Below are positions 48,014-56,974 of a stretch of 64,000 bases of DNA, piece after piece. The stretch covers positions 1 through 64,000 of the forward strand of contig JBFLZW010000031.1 in assembly GCA_040755755.1 (NCBI GenBank), read 5' to 3'. The DNA comes from a bacterium (lineage in GTDB: Bacteria > SZUA-182 > DTGQ01). The notes below the pieces were generated by a model. The model searched no databases. It was not told where the DNA came from and saw only the letters and a program-made list of their open reading frames with translations. Position 1 is the stretch's first letter. Every line of letters begins with the position of its first letter. The position numbers and the translations under genes are program-made.

Positions 48014-48664
48014 TTCCTGCTCCTGGCCGTGCCAGGAGCGGTTGAGCAGGTCTACGACTTCCTCATCCGATGTCTGCCTGAAGTCATCGTACCACAGACT
48101 GATGGCCCGAAAATCAGGGGGTGTTTCGAGGCAGACAAAATCATCGACTTCGGCTCTGAGCAGCCTGGCCGTATCCGGGGCACATACCGGAGAGGCAAGG
48201 ATGAGCTGCCGCGGCTCCTGCTGGCGGATAGCCTGAATCGCCGCCCGGGCCGTTACTCCGGTGGCGATGCCGTCATCTACCAGAATCACGGTCCGGTTAC
48301 GAACATCGGGCAGGGGACGGCCACCGCGATAGCGTTCGATGCGCCGCTGCATCTCCTCCCTCTCCCGGTCAGCGATCAGGTCGATCTCCTCCCGCGGGAT
48401 GCCAAGCATCCGGATAGGGCGCTCATCCAAAATGAGGACACCACCCGGAGCAATGGCACCGATGCCGTATTCCGGCATGCCGGGCGCACCGATCTTGCGG
48501 GCTACAATCACATCGAGCGGGGCTTTCAGGTTTATGGAGATTTCGAATCCGACCACCACTCCGCCCCGTGGCAGGGCCAGGATCAGCGGCTCCTGGTCCT
48601 GGTACTGTATGAGGTGCCTGGCGAGCTGACGTCCGGCATCCTTTCGATCACGAAAGAACATCAT
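48002..48664 (-). CDS. Phosphoribosyltransferase-domain protein
   Basis: The 220-residue protein has the type I PRTase fold: ILALPRGGVVVGFEIS at the start, LDVIVARKIGAPGMPEYGIG, and the PRPP-binding loop VILVDDGIATGVTARAA. Proteins of this subgroup are often annotated as predicted phosphoribosyltransferases and found alone or fused to hydrolases; their base substrate is unknown. The last residues GQEQESGQ lie in repeat DNA. It lies between sod and the GGCT-like gene on the same strand. Confidence 0.9.
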   Translation of the reverse strand: MMFFRDRKDAGRQLARHLIQYQDQEPLILALPRGGVVVGFEISINLKAPLDVIVARKIGAPGMPEYGIGAIAPGGVLILDERPIRMLGIPREEIDLIADREREEMQRRIERYRGGRPLPDVRNRTVILVDDGIATGVTARAAIQAIRQQEPRQLILASPVCAPDTARLLRAEVDDFVCLETPPDFRAISLWYDDFRQTSDEEVVDLLNRSWHGQEQESGQ

Positions 48665-48727
48665 TTACTCCTTGAGCCGGTTAATTACCTGAAACACCAG
48701 GTTATTTATCATCATGAATCTCCTGGC

Positions 48728-49534
48728 CTATTTGCGGGCCTGGTCAAACCGTTTGGCCACATCATCCCAGTTGACCAGATACCACCAGTTTTCAATCCAT
48801 TCCGCCCGGCGATTTTGGTATCTGAGGTAATATGCATGTTCCCAGACATCCACAACCAGCAGTGGTTTAATGCCCCACAAGGTCTGATTCTGGTGAATTT
48901 CAGCTTCCAGAACGACCAGCTTGCCAAATTCCGGCATCCATCCGAGGATGCTCCACCCGCTGCCTTCCACACTCGTGGCAGTCGAGCTGAACTGTTTCTT
49001 GAATGCATCGTAGCTGCCAAAATCGCGGGTAATCTGATCAGCCAATGCACCTGACGGGTTGCGGAGGGTGCCGTCACGGTTCGGGGCCATGTTGGTCCAG
49101 AAGATGCTGTGCAGAAGGTGCCCTGACCCATTGAAAGCCATAGAGCGCTCCCAATGCCTGACCAGGGAATAATCTCCCGCCCTTCGGGCCTCGGCCAGTT
49201 TTTCCTCTGCCAGGTTGAGTCCTTTTACGTATGCAGCATGGTGCTTATCATGGTGAAGACGCAAGGTTTCCTCATCATAATACGGCTCCAGTTCGTTATA
49301 GTCATACGGCAATGGGGGTACTTCATGCTTCATGATTTCCTGTTTCATTTCCCTGCTCCCTTTCTCATAACCTTGAAAATTACCCGCAGCCTGAACCTTT
49401 TGGCTTGCGGTCTGCTTCTCTCCTGCATACGCAGGGGAGAAACAAAGTCCCGCTGCCATTACTGTCAGGGCTACCACTATCACTGCCCAAAACCTGCCTC
49501 TGACCTCCTGACAGGCTAATAATCCGGTTACCAT
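48728..49534 (-). CDS. Exported Fe/Mn superoxide dismutase
   Basis: The 268-residue protein has an N-terminal signal peptide (FWAVIVVALTVMAAGLCF, cleavage after AYA) before a complete Fe/Mn SOD. Metal ligands are His94 (LRLHHDKHH), His142 (LLHSIFW) and the Asp and His of VVDVWEHAYYLRYQNRR. The usual GGGH motif reads GSGH. It converts superoxide to oxygen and hydrogen peroxide in the periplasm or at the cell surface, complementing the cytoplasmic desulfoferrodoxin at 14849-15238. Sequence alone does not decide iron against manganese. The gene faces two 81-base tandem repeat units in its upstream region. Confidence 0.94.
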   Translation of the reverse strand: MVTGLLACQEVRGRFWAVIVVALTVMAAGLCFSPAYAGEKQTASQKVQAAGNFQGYEKGSREMKQEIMKHEVPPLPYDYNELEPYYDEETLRLHHDKHHAAYVKGLNLAEEKLAEARRAGDYSLVRHWERSMAFNGSGHLLHSIFWTNMAPNRDGTLRNPSGALADQITRDFGSYDAFKKQFSSTATSVEGSGWSILGWMPEFGKLVVLEAEIHQNQTLWGIKPLLVVDVWEHAYYLRYQNRRAEWIENWWYLVNWDDVAKRFDQARK

Positions 49535-49697
49535 GTGCTTTCTTCCTCCTCCTTCTTCTCCTCATCATCACGATTTCCAGTCACTGACCAGGTGTCATTC
49601 CTGTTCTTATCATCCCGACTGGATCATCTTTCACTTACATCGGTCATTCTCACCAGAAACGAGGAGGAAGTTGACTGATTACCAGAGCATCTAAAAT

Positions 49698-49882
49698 CGG
49701 CCAAGATCTTGGCCGGTGATTAAAAATAGCCAATAATCAATGTGTTAAGACTATTAAAAGGGGTCGATAACCGAAAAACGGCCAAAAAGTTGGCCGGTGA
49801 TTAAAAATAGTCAATAATCAATATGTTAAGACTATTAAAAGGGGTCGATAATCGAAAAACGGCCAAAAAGTTGGCCGGTGAT
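49698..49882. repeat. 81-base tandem repeats with hairpins
   Basis: GGCCGGTGATTAAAAATAG starts at 49711, 49792 and (truncated) 49873, giving a period of 81 bases and two full units. Each unit boundary is a hairpin: CGGCCAAGATCTTGGCCG (49698-49715, perfect palindrome), and CGGCCAA-AAAG-TTGGCCG twice. Units differ at a few bases. It lies between the divergent sod gene (49534, minus) and the 50136 gene (plus). The rest of 49535-50135 shows nothing further. Confidence 0.85.
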
Positions 49883-50135
49883 TTCTCCCTCGGTCATCGG
49901 AAGCCAGTCAACTGAATACCCTGGGAAGCCCCGGAAAAACAGAGGCCGGAAACTTTTTTAGAGTATTTTATTCATTCTGGCCCCAAGCTTGCTTATATAT
50001 CAGTCAGCCCGGGCATTTCAGAAGATGCAGTCAATATAGCGAACAATTCAATAACAATCAACAATAAATATCACTGTCAACAGGAGACTTTTATGGTTGT
50101 GTACACCTCTTTACCGGGGAGGAGAGAATAATATC

Positions 50136-50390
50136 ATGGAAAAAAGACTTATTAAAAGCGGACTTATCTGGCTGAATGATATACAATATGAAATCAAGTT
50201 TTTTCAAACAAAAAAAACAGCCGATCAGACCAGCTATTTTTTAGAGGTTGATTTTGACAACTGCGATAAAATTATTATTGATGATGATGATTTTGACAGG
50301 CTGGAAAAAAATGCCTATGTTGTGCTGCCGATAGCTTATCAATCCAGAGTAGTAGCGAAGATGAATGTTGAATGCGTTACCATGAGATAG
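50136..50390 (+). CDS. Small hypothetical protein
   Basis: The ATG at 50136 follows GGGGAGGAGAG, a strong ribosome site. The 84-residue acidic protein reads IKSGLIWLNDIQYEIKFFQT at the start and NCDKIIIDDDDFDRLEKNAY further on, and ends in a beta-rich VVLPIAYQSRVVAKMNVECV. No family is recognised. The histidine kinase gene begins within 50 bases of its stop (or overlaps it if a start at 50372 is used), so the two are likely co-transcribed and it could be an accessory of that two-component pair. Confidence 0.75.
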   Translation: MEKRLIKSGLIWLNDIQYEIKFFQTKKTADQTSYFLEVDFDNCDKIIIDDDDFDRLEKNAYVVLPIAYQSRVVAKMNVECVTMR

Positions 50391-50434
50391 TTATCAAGGC
50401 AGCAGGCAAGATGGTATGGAAGGAGATACAGGGG

Positions 50435-51985
50435 ATGGTGAAACCGGAAAATATCAATAAGCGAAGCTATGGAGAGGCAGTGAGGACCCTGTCGCTGGAA
50501 ATCGAGAACCAGGTATTGAAGAAGCAGGTTCAGGAATATGAGGCTTTGATGAATAATTGCCCTTATGGATGCATGGTCGTCCAGGAAGGGGAAATAGCCT
50601 ATGTGAATAAAACGGCCTATCAATTCCTGGGCTGCCAGATGGATTTGCCGCTGATCGGCAGGAAATTTGAAGAGTTCCTTGCTCCTGAAGATCGGTCCCG
50701 CGTCCTTGAGGGTCTTGCGGTTACGGGTGGTGAAGCGGGCAGCATGAGGTGCCACTTCTGTATTCCGACCAAAAGAGGCAAGATGAGGCTCAGCTCTGAG
50801 CTTTTAAGCACGGCGATATCTTTTCAAGGCCGGCCGGCGGCTTACCTGATGATCAGGGACGCCGGGGAAATTCAGGAAATCAGCAGCTCCATTCTCAGGT
50901 CCAAAGCTATCCTGCAGAAAGCAATGGATGCCATTTACGATGGGGTCGCCGTTATCGACAGGCAGTATACCGTAATAATGATAAACAAAAAAAACCTTGA
51001 AATGTGCGGCCTGGAAGATTTCAGACAGGTAATTGGAAAGCCATGCTATACCGTCTTTCATCAAAGATACGCCCCGTGTCCGGATTGTCCCGCCCACTCT
51101 GTACTAAGGACACAAAAACCATTTCACCAGGTTGAACGGAGAATTTCCTGCAAGGGGAAAGAAATGGCCTATCAGTTGTCCATATTTCCTGTTTTTGAAA
51201 ACGGCGAGGTAAAACTGTTTGTCAAATATCAGCGGGATCTGAGCAGAGAGCGGGAGCTCCAGGAGCAATTGATCCATTCGGAAAAGCTGGCCATGCTGGG
51301 GACACTGGCGGGAAGGGTCGCTCACGAAATCAATAATCCCCTCACCAGTATTATCGGCATGGCCCAACTGATGGCCAGTCAGAATGAAGGGAATGAAAAT
51401 CTCGATCTGATCATTAAAGAAGGCCAGAGAATCAAGAAATTGGCTCAAGACCTCACCTCCCTGAGCCGCCCTTCAAAAAATGAGCTTTCCGATGTTGACC
51501 TCAACGAGACGATTGACGCTGCCCTGGCAGTTGTCCAGCATACGGTGGGACTGGTAAAAAATTGCCGGATTGAAAAAAAATATCTGCCGGAATCACCCGC
51601 CGTCTATGGTGATCGTGACCAGATCGAGCAGGTTTTCCTCAATTTAATGATCAATGCTGCTCACGCTCTGCAATCGAATCCTGAACACGGGGTATTGACC
51701 ATTGGCTCGAAAATGAGCCCTGATGGCAGGTATGTCATAGGGTATGTAAAGGATAATGGCTGTGGTATAGCTGAAAAGGATAAAAAGAGAGTATTTGATC
51801 CCTTCTTTACCACCAAAAAGGAGGGAGAAGGGACTGGCATTGGTTTATCCGTAGCCAGGGAGATAGTTCTTAAACATCAGGGACTGATTCAATTCAAGAG
51901 TAAAGTCAATCAGGGGACTACGTTTGAGGTCTTTTTTCCACTCTCTCAGACTGATAACAGCCAGAAGGTAAAAAACTGCTGTTGA
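50435..51985 (+). CDS. PAS-domain sensor histidine kinase (NtrB/AtoS-like)
   Basis: The ATG at 50435 follows AAGGAGATACAGGGG; an upstream ATG at 50372 would overlap the previous gene. The 516-residue cytoplasmic kinase has a short coiled coil, a PAS domain (CPYGCMVVQEGEIAYVNKTA), a second PAS domain (AIYDGVAVIDRQYTVIMINK) with CPDCPAHSVL, a dimerisation domain with phospho-acceptor His297 in VAHEINNPLTS, and a HATPase domain with NLMINAAHAL, DNGCGI and GTGIGLSV. There is no membrane segment, so it senses an internal signal. CPDCP in the second PAS could bind metal or a cluster. It pairs with the sigma-54 regulator downstream. Confidence 0.94.
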   Translation: MVKPENINKRSYGEAVRTLSLEIENQVLKKQVQEYEALMNNCPYGCMVVQEGEIAYVNKTAYQFLGCQMDLPLIGRKFEEFLAPEDRSRVLEGLAVTGGEAGSMRCHFCIPTKRGKMRLSSELLSTAISFQGRPAAYLMIRDAGEIQEISSSILRSKAILQKAMDAIYDGVAVIDRQYTVIMINKKNLEMCGLEDFRQVIGKPCYTVFHQRYAPCPDCPAHSVLRTQKPFHQVERRISCKGKEMAYQLSIFPVFENGEVKLFVKYQRDLSRERELQEQLIHSEKLAMLGTLAGRVAHEINNPLTSIIGMAQLMASQNEGNENLDLIIKEGQRIKKLAQDLTSLSRPSKNELSDVDLNETIDAALAVVQHTVGLVKNCRIEKKYLPESPAVYGDRDQIEQVFLNLMINAAHALQSNPEHGVLTIGSKMSPDGRYVIGYVKDNGCGIAEKDKKRVFDPFFTTKKEGEGTGIGLSVAREIVLKHQGLIQFKSKVNQGTTFEVFFPLSQTDNSQKVKNCC

Positions 51986-52045
51986 GTGGGGTGCAACCAG
52001 GGGCTCAAAAAAACTCCCGTAAAATCCTTATTATGAGGGCATCGT

Positions 52046-53467
52046 ATGGAATTCCAAAGGGGAAAAGACCTGCCGGCCATCCTCATCGTCGAGGATAACG
52101 AAAACACCAGGGACACGCTGGAGGCAATTTTAAAAAGAAGCTATCGGGTGATCAAGGCTCCCGATGGAGAGACTGCTCTTGAGATCGTCAAAAACACCGA
52201 GATAAACCTGGTTCTCCTGGACATCATGATGCCTGGCATCGATGGCCTTGAAGTGCTCAGGATCATTAAGGACCAGCATGAAGATATCGAAGTGATCATG
52301 ATTACCGTGGTCAAGGAGCTCGAAACCGCGGTCAAGGCCATAAAATTGGGCGCTTATGATTACGTCACCAAAGACTTTGACTATGATTCGGTTCTGAACC
52401 TGGTGGCCAGAGCACTGGAGAAGCAAAACGACCGGAAAAAGCTGCTCTACTTCCGGTCCGAAATGAAGCAGCTTGTCCGCAGCGACTTTGTCCTGGGCAC
52501 CACCGCGAAAATGAAGGAAATCTACTCCCTGGTCCAAAGAGTGGCCAAACTTCCGGCCACTGTTCTGATTACCGGCGAAAGCGGTACAGGAAAAGAGCTC
52601 ATAGCCAGAATGATCTATCAGGAAGGAGATGATCCGGCCATCCCCTTCGTAACCGTCAACCTGCCCTCCATCCCGCCGGAACTGGTGGAAAGCACCCTCT
52701 TCGGACACGAAAAGGGAGCCTTCACCGGTGCAACCCACCAGCATATCGGAAAATTTGAATTGGCCCATAAGGGTATTCTGTTCCTGGATGAGATCGCCGA
52801 CCTGCGCTACGATCTTCAGGCCAAACTTCTGCGGGCACTGCAGGAAGGAGAAATAGAAAGGATCGGCGGCAGTAAGGTCATCCACGTGAATACACGATTC
52901 ATCGCAGCCACCAACAGGGACCTGAAGCAGGCGGTCAGCCAGGGAACCTTCAGGGAGGACCTCTATTTCCGGCTGAATGTTATTCCCATTCATCTCCCAC
53001 CGCTGCGGGAGCGGGCCCAGGATATACCCCTGTTAGCGGATTTCTTCGTCAGGAAATACAGCCAGAAATTTGGGAAGAAAGTAGACGGCCTGACCGATTC
53101 GGCCCTGGAGGTGCTGACCAGCTACCATTGGCCGGGCAATATCAGGGAATTGGAAAATCTCATCGAACGGCTGGTGGCCGTCTGCGGAGGGGATGTTATT
53201 TCTCCTGCGGATATCCCCGTAGACTATTACATCTCCTATCTGGACAGCATCAGCCAGAGCGGCCAGGGCTCATCAGAAGATCTGCTGAAAAAAGCCTGTA
53301 CCACCTTTGAGCGGAATTTTATCCTGAAGGTCATGGAAAGAGTGAAATGGAAAAGAACCAAAGCCGCCGAAGCCCTGGGCATCCCCTTGAGCACCCTGAA
53401 GTACCGGATGAAACAGCTTGATATTGCCGTGCCAATCAAGGGAAAGAACGAGCCGGACGAGGAGTGA
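52046..53467 (+). CDS. NtrC-family sigma-54 response regulator
   Basis: The 473-residue protein has a receiver domain with phospho-acceptor Asp59 (LVLLDIMMPGIDG), an AAA+ domain with Walker A GESGTGKE at about 178, the sigma-54-contacting GAFTGA loop at 224-229 and GILFLDEIADL, and a Fis-type helix-turn-helix (TKAAEALGIPLSTLKYRM). Phosphorylation by the upstream kinase should let it activate sigma-54 promoters. No clear sigma-54 promoter was found in the flanks, so its targets are unknown. The 250-base stretch after it has only a weak hairpin followed by T-rich DNA (53600-53655). Confidence 0.96.
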   Translation: MEFQRGKDLPAILIVEDNENTRDTLEAILKRSYRVIKAPDGETALEIVKNTEINLVLLDIMMPGIDGLEVLRIIKDQHEDIEVIMITVVKELETAVKAIKLGAYDYVTKDFDYDSVLNLVARALEKQNDRKKLLYFRSEMKQLVRSDFVLGTTAKMKEIYSLVQRVAKLPATVLITGESGTGKELIARMIYQEGDDPAIPFVTVNLPSIPPELVESTLFGHEKGAFTGATHQHIGKFELAHKGILFLDEIADLRYDLQAKLLRALQEGEIERIGGSKVIHVNTRFIAATNRDLKQAVSQGTFREDLYFRLNVIPIHLPPLRERAQDIPLLADFFVRKYSQKFGKKVDGLTDSALEVLTSYHWPGNIRELENLIERLVAVCGGDVISPADIPVDYYISYLDSISQSGQGSSEDLLKKACTTFERNFILKVMERVKWKRTKAAEALGIPLSTLKYRMKQLDIAVPIKGKNEPDEE

Positions 53468-53717
53468 GCTCTCAAGAGGAGATTTCCCCTCTGGTGTCAG
53501 TTTCTCCTCTCTTCCCTTTCTGAGGCTAATCTCATCAATGCCTATCTTTTTATTCCATATCCTTCCCTTGTTGGCTTCTGTCCGCCGGTTAAGAGAGCGG
53601 CTTAAGCATCAGGGATCCCCGGTGGCTTTTTTCTCTTGCTTTTTCCTTGCCATTTTGAGAACATAATCAACTTAAACTGTGACTTATAGCTGCCATTGAG
53701 GTATTGGAGATCACCGC

Positions 53718-54869
53718 GTGATGTCCCTGCTTTTCCTGTTTGGAGGGTTTTCCACGGGGTTTTGTCTGCTCATCTATGGAATCTACTTCCTGGCCGTGAT
53801 CAGAGGGGAACAATACCAGCCCCCGGATGAGCTGAAAGAATACATTCCCGTTTCCGTACTTATTCCGGCACGGAACGAGGAAAAGGTCATGGAGAGAAAG
53901 ATCGGGAATCTGGCTGAGATTGACTACCCCAGAGAACTGCTTCAGGTGGTGATCATCGACGATGCCTCGACCGACCAGACCGGCAAGGTTGCTCAGGAGG
54001 CCCTGGCTCGATATCAGATCAGCGGCACCGTGGTTTCAAATGACACCCGAAAAGGAACGAATTATAATTATAACGAAGGGATGAAGCATGCGGTATACGA
54101 TATCGTGATAACCACCGATGCCGATGTGACTCTGGAAGATCAGGCCCTCAAGAGAATGGTGGCTGTCCTGCAGAATGACGAGAGGATCGGCGCGGCCTGC
54201 GGAGAACTGGTGCCGCTCATCGACGGCCAGCATCTATCCACCGGGGTCGAGAAGCCCTACCGGGAGGTTTTCGGCAGAATCTGCTCCTGGGAAAGCTCCC
54301 TGCACAGCACCTACTGCTTTAACGGCCCACTGATAGCTCTCAGGAAACGGGCTTACAGCCCTATGAATCCCCACAAGGGGGCCAGCGATACCAATATGGC
54401 TCTTTCGGTTATCCGCAACGGGTATCAGGCCAAATACATCTCGTCTGCCAGGTTCCTGGAGTGGATTCCGACCATGCTGTCTCAGCAGCGAAGACAGAAG
54501 ATCCGGCGGGCATCCCGGCTTCTGGAATCCACCTGGGCGGCCAGAGGGATGCTGTTTAACCGCAAATACGGAAAATTCGGCATGATAGTCCTGCCGCTTC
54601 GGATGGCCATGTTCTTTCTGGTCCCTCCTCTGTGCGGGATAACGATACTGTTTTGGGGGCTCTGGTTTTTTCGGCTTCCCGGTTTTACCGGCATCGTGTT
54701 TGGTTTGCTCTATGTGCTCTCCGTCCTGGGGGTTATTCTCCTGGGGGCAATCAAGAGCAATTTTTTGACCTCATTTGTCTGGCACCAGTATTATCTGCTT
54801 GCTGGCCTTATGAGCATGATCAAACCCATGCACCTGTGGGAATCTGTGGATAGAACGGTCTTGCCGTGA
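53718..54869 (+). CDS. Membrane glycosyltransferase family 2
   Basis: The 383-residue protein has an N-terminal membrane helix, then a GT2 domain: IPARNEEKVMERKI, DDASTDQT at 81-88, TDADVTLED with the metal-binding DxD, and a QQRRQKIRRASR motif equivalent to QxxRW of processive synthases. Three or four C-terminal helices follow (LRMAMFFLVPPLCGITILFW). The start is GTG at 53718 or ATG at 53721. It resembles poly-sugar or lipid-linked sugar transferases. Its stop overlaps the GT9 start (GTGA), placing it first in a four-gene glycan cluster. Confidence 0.92.
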   Translation: MMSLLFLFGGFSTGFCLLIYGIYFLAVIRGEQYQPPDELKEYIPVSVLIPARNEEKVMERKIGNLAEIDYPRELLQVVIIDDASTDQTGKVAQEALARYQISGTVVSNDTRKGTNYNYNEGMKHAVYDIVITTDADVTLEDQALKRMVAVLQNDERIGAACGELVPLIDGQHLSTGVEKPYREVFGRICSWESSLHSTYCFNGPLIALRKRAYSPMNPHKGASDTNMALSVIRNGYQAKYISSARFLEWIPTMLSQQRRQKIRRASRLLESTWAARGMLFNRKYGKFGMIVLPLRMAMFFLVPPLCGITILFWGLWFFRLPGFTGIVFGLLYVLSVLGVILLGAIKSNFLTSFVWHQYYLLAGLMSMIKPMHLWESVDRTVLP

Positions 54870-55987
54870 GATTTGCCGGAAAGGATATCATGGCCCAGGT
54901 GAAAAAAATTCTGATTATCTCCTTATCCGGCATTGGAGACCTGATCCTGTTTACTCCGGCCCTGCCCCTTTTGCGGAAAAGGTTTCCTGAGGAAGAAATT
55001 TCTCTCCTGGTGAAGAAAAAGGAAGCGGAACAGGTGATTCAGGGAAATCCCTGGATTGACAAGGTCATCGTTTTTGACCCGCAAAGGGCCACACTCAAGG
55101 AAAACTTTCGGTTCTACGTGAGCATGCGAAAACAGAAATATGACCTGAGCCTGACCGTCTTTCCGGCCATGACTGCGCTCAATAACCTTTCAACCCTGGC
55201 TATTGGGGCCAGGGAACGCTGGGTCTACAAAACCGGCAATGCAGTGCGATCTCTCGATTTCCTGAACAACAGGCACATCCCCTACCGGCACGGCAAACAC
55301 CGCATCGAGTATAATCTGGACATGGTCCAGGCCGTGACCGGCGATCAGGAACCGTATCCGGAAGATCCTCAAAAGCTGGTATATATGCATGGATATGGAC
55401 AGGGAGATATCCCCAGCGACCGGTCCGATCAAATCCTGCAACCGCTCGGTATAAATCCCGCACGGCCGCTGATCGGCATTCATGCCGGATCAGGGGGGAA
55501 CCAGCCATTCAAGCGGTGGGGTGAAGAGAAATTTGCCCTGCTGACAGACAGGATTCGGCAGGAGTTTCCTTTTCAGGTTGTGGTGCTCGGCGGACCGGAA
55601 GAAGAGGGGCTGGCCCGGAGGATTGCCCGGCGGATGAAAACCGGCCCCCCCATTGTCGCCGGAAGCTGCGGCCTTGAGGAGACCCTGGCTCTGATCAGCC
55701 GCTGTGAGCTTTTGATCTGCAATGATTCGGGGGTCATGAACATGGCCTTTGCCCTGGGCACGAGAATCCTGGCCATTTTTGGTCCGACGGATGACACCTG
55801 CACCCGGCCAATGGGCAAAAACGATGCCTATGTCGTGAAAGAATTACCCTGCAAGCCAAAATGCCGGACAAGATATCTGTATTCCAAAAAATGCAGCCTG
55901 AATTATGCGTGCCTCAGAGAGCTTTCGGTGGATGAGGTATGGAAGGTTGCCAAAAAGATGCTGGAATTTCTGAAAAATCAGCAATAA
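54866..55987 (+). CDS. Glycosyltransferase family 9 (heptosyltransferase-like)
   Basis: The 373-residue protein starts at GTG 54866 overlapping the previous stop, or at ATG 54890. It has the GT-B fold of GT9: KILIISLSGIGDLILFTPAL at the N terminus, IGIHAGSGGNQPFKRW at the start of the second domain, and CNDSGVMNMAFALGTRILAI with FGPTDDTCTRP near the end. GT9 enzymes add heptose or related sugars to lipopolysaccharide core. The Cys-rich tail CKPKCRTRYLYSKKCSLNYA is typical. It implies an outer-membrane glycolipid. Confidence 0.94.
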   Translation: MRFAGKDIMAQVKKILIISLSGIGDLILFTPALPLLRKRFPEEEISLLVKKKEAEQVIQGNPWIDKVIVFDPQRATLKENFRFYVSMRKQKYDLSLTVFPAMTALNNLSTLAIGARERWVYKTGNAVRSLDFLNNRHIPYRHGKHRIEYNLDMVQAVTGDQEPYPEDPQKLVYMHGYGQGDIPSDRSDQILQPLGINPARPLIGIHAGSGGNQPFKRWGEEKFALLTDRIRQEFPFQVVVLGGPEEEGLARRIARRMKTGPPIVAGSCGLEETLALISRCELLICNDSGVMNMAFALGTRILAIFGPTDDTCTRPMGKNDAYVVKELPCKPKCRTRYLYSKKCSLNYACLRELSVDEVWKVAKKMLEFLKNQQ

Positions 55988-56026
55988 GGGCATCTTGCAG
56001 AGTTGTGGTATGAGGAAACTTCAGCT

Positions 56027-56971
56027 ATGAATGATCGTGACAATACGCAGACACCGAGCCATCCCCGCATTGCAGTGACCATCCCCTGCTTCAACGAGGA
56101 GGCTTCCATCGGTAAAGTCATCAGGGACTTTCAGGCTGCCCTGCCGGGGGCACAGATTATTGTCTTTGATAATGACTCCACCGATAAGACCGTACTCATT
56201 GCCAAAGAGAGCGGGGCCCGTGTCATCCGGGAAACGAGGAGGGGAAAGGGCAACGTTGTCCGGGCAATCTTTGATAAGATCGATGCTGACTATTATGTCC
56301 TGGTCGATGGCGATGATACCTATCCGGCTGAGGAAGTCGGAAAACTGATGGCTCTGGTCCAGGATGAGCAGGCGGACATGGCAGTCGGCACGCGGCTTGA
56401 TAATTACACCAAGGAATCATTGGAGCTTCTCCACAGCATCGGCAACCGGGTATTGCTCAAGATCCTGAACCTCTGCTTTCATACCGACCTGTCCGATATT
56501 CTGTCCGGCTACCGGGTATTCACCCGGGAGTTTGTAAAAAACGTCCCGATCTTTTCCACCGGCTTTGAAATTGAAACCGAACTGACCATCCAGGCCCTGA
56601 TGCGGGGATTTCGCATTCTGGAAGTGCCGGTAACCTACCGGGCGAGGCCGGAAGGGGGAAGGTCCAAGGTCAAGCCCTTCAAGGACGGATACCGGATACT
56701 CATGACTATTCTCATGTTTACCAGGGATTTGCGGCCAATGATTTTTTTCCCCGTCCTCAGTCTGCTTCTCATTACCGGCGCGCTCATCCCCGGATTCCGG
56801 GTCATCCGGGAATACCTTCAGACCGGCCTCATCCGCTATCTCCCCTCGGCCATCCTGGCCACCGGAATGGTAATTCTCGGCATTCTTTTCTTTATCGCCG
56901 GCTTCATCGTTCATACCCTGAACCGCCGGTTCAATGAAATCAACTTTGTGTTAAAGAGGATGCAAAAATAA
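56027..56971 (+). CDS. Polyprenyl-phosphate sugar synthase-like GT2 (DPM1-like)
   Basis: The ATG at 56027 follows GAGGAAAC; a TTG at 56003 is less likely. The 314-residue protein has IPCFNEEASIGKVI, DNDSTDKT and DGDDTYPAEE, with the SDILSGYRVFTREFVKN acceptor loop, a GT2 domain like dolichyl-phosphate mannose synthases, then two C-terminal membrane helices (LRPMIFFPVLSLLLITG, AILATGMVILGILFFIAGF). It probably loads a sugar onto undecaprenyl phosphate for use by the GT39-like enzyme encoded four bases later. The pair suggests periplasmic transfer of the sugar to protein or glycolipid. Confidence 0.93.
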   Translation: MNDRDNTQTPSHPRIAVTIPCFNEEASIGKVIRDFQAALPGAQIIVFDNDSTDKTVLIAKESGARVIRETRRGKGNVVRAIFDKIDADYYVLVDGDDTYPAEEVGKLMALVQDEQADMAVGTRLDNYTKESLELLHSIGNRVLLKILNLCFHTDLSDILSGYRVFTREFVKNVPIFSTGFEIETELTIQALMRGFRILEVPVTYRARPEGGRSKVKPFKDGYRILMTILMFTRDLRPMIFFPVLSLLLITGALIPGFRVIREYLQTGLIRYLPSAILATGMVILGILFFIAGFIVHTLNRRFNEINFVLKRMQK

Positions 56972-56974
56972 ACC

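Noticed and set aside
49698-49882. CRISPR array
   Set aside because: The whole 81-base unit repeats, with no variable spacers and no cas genes.
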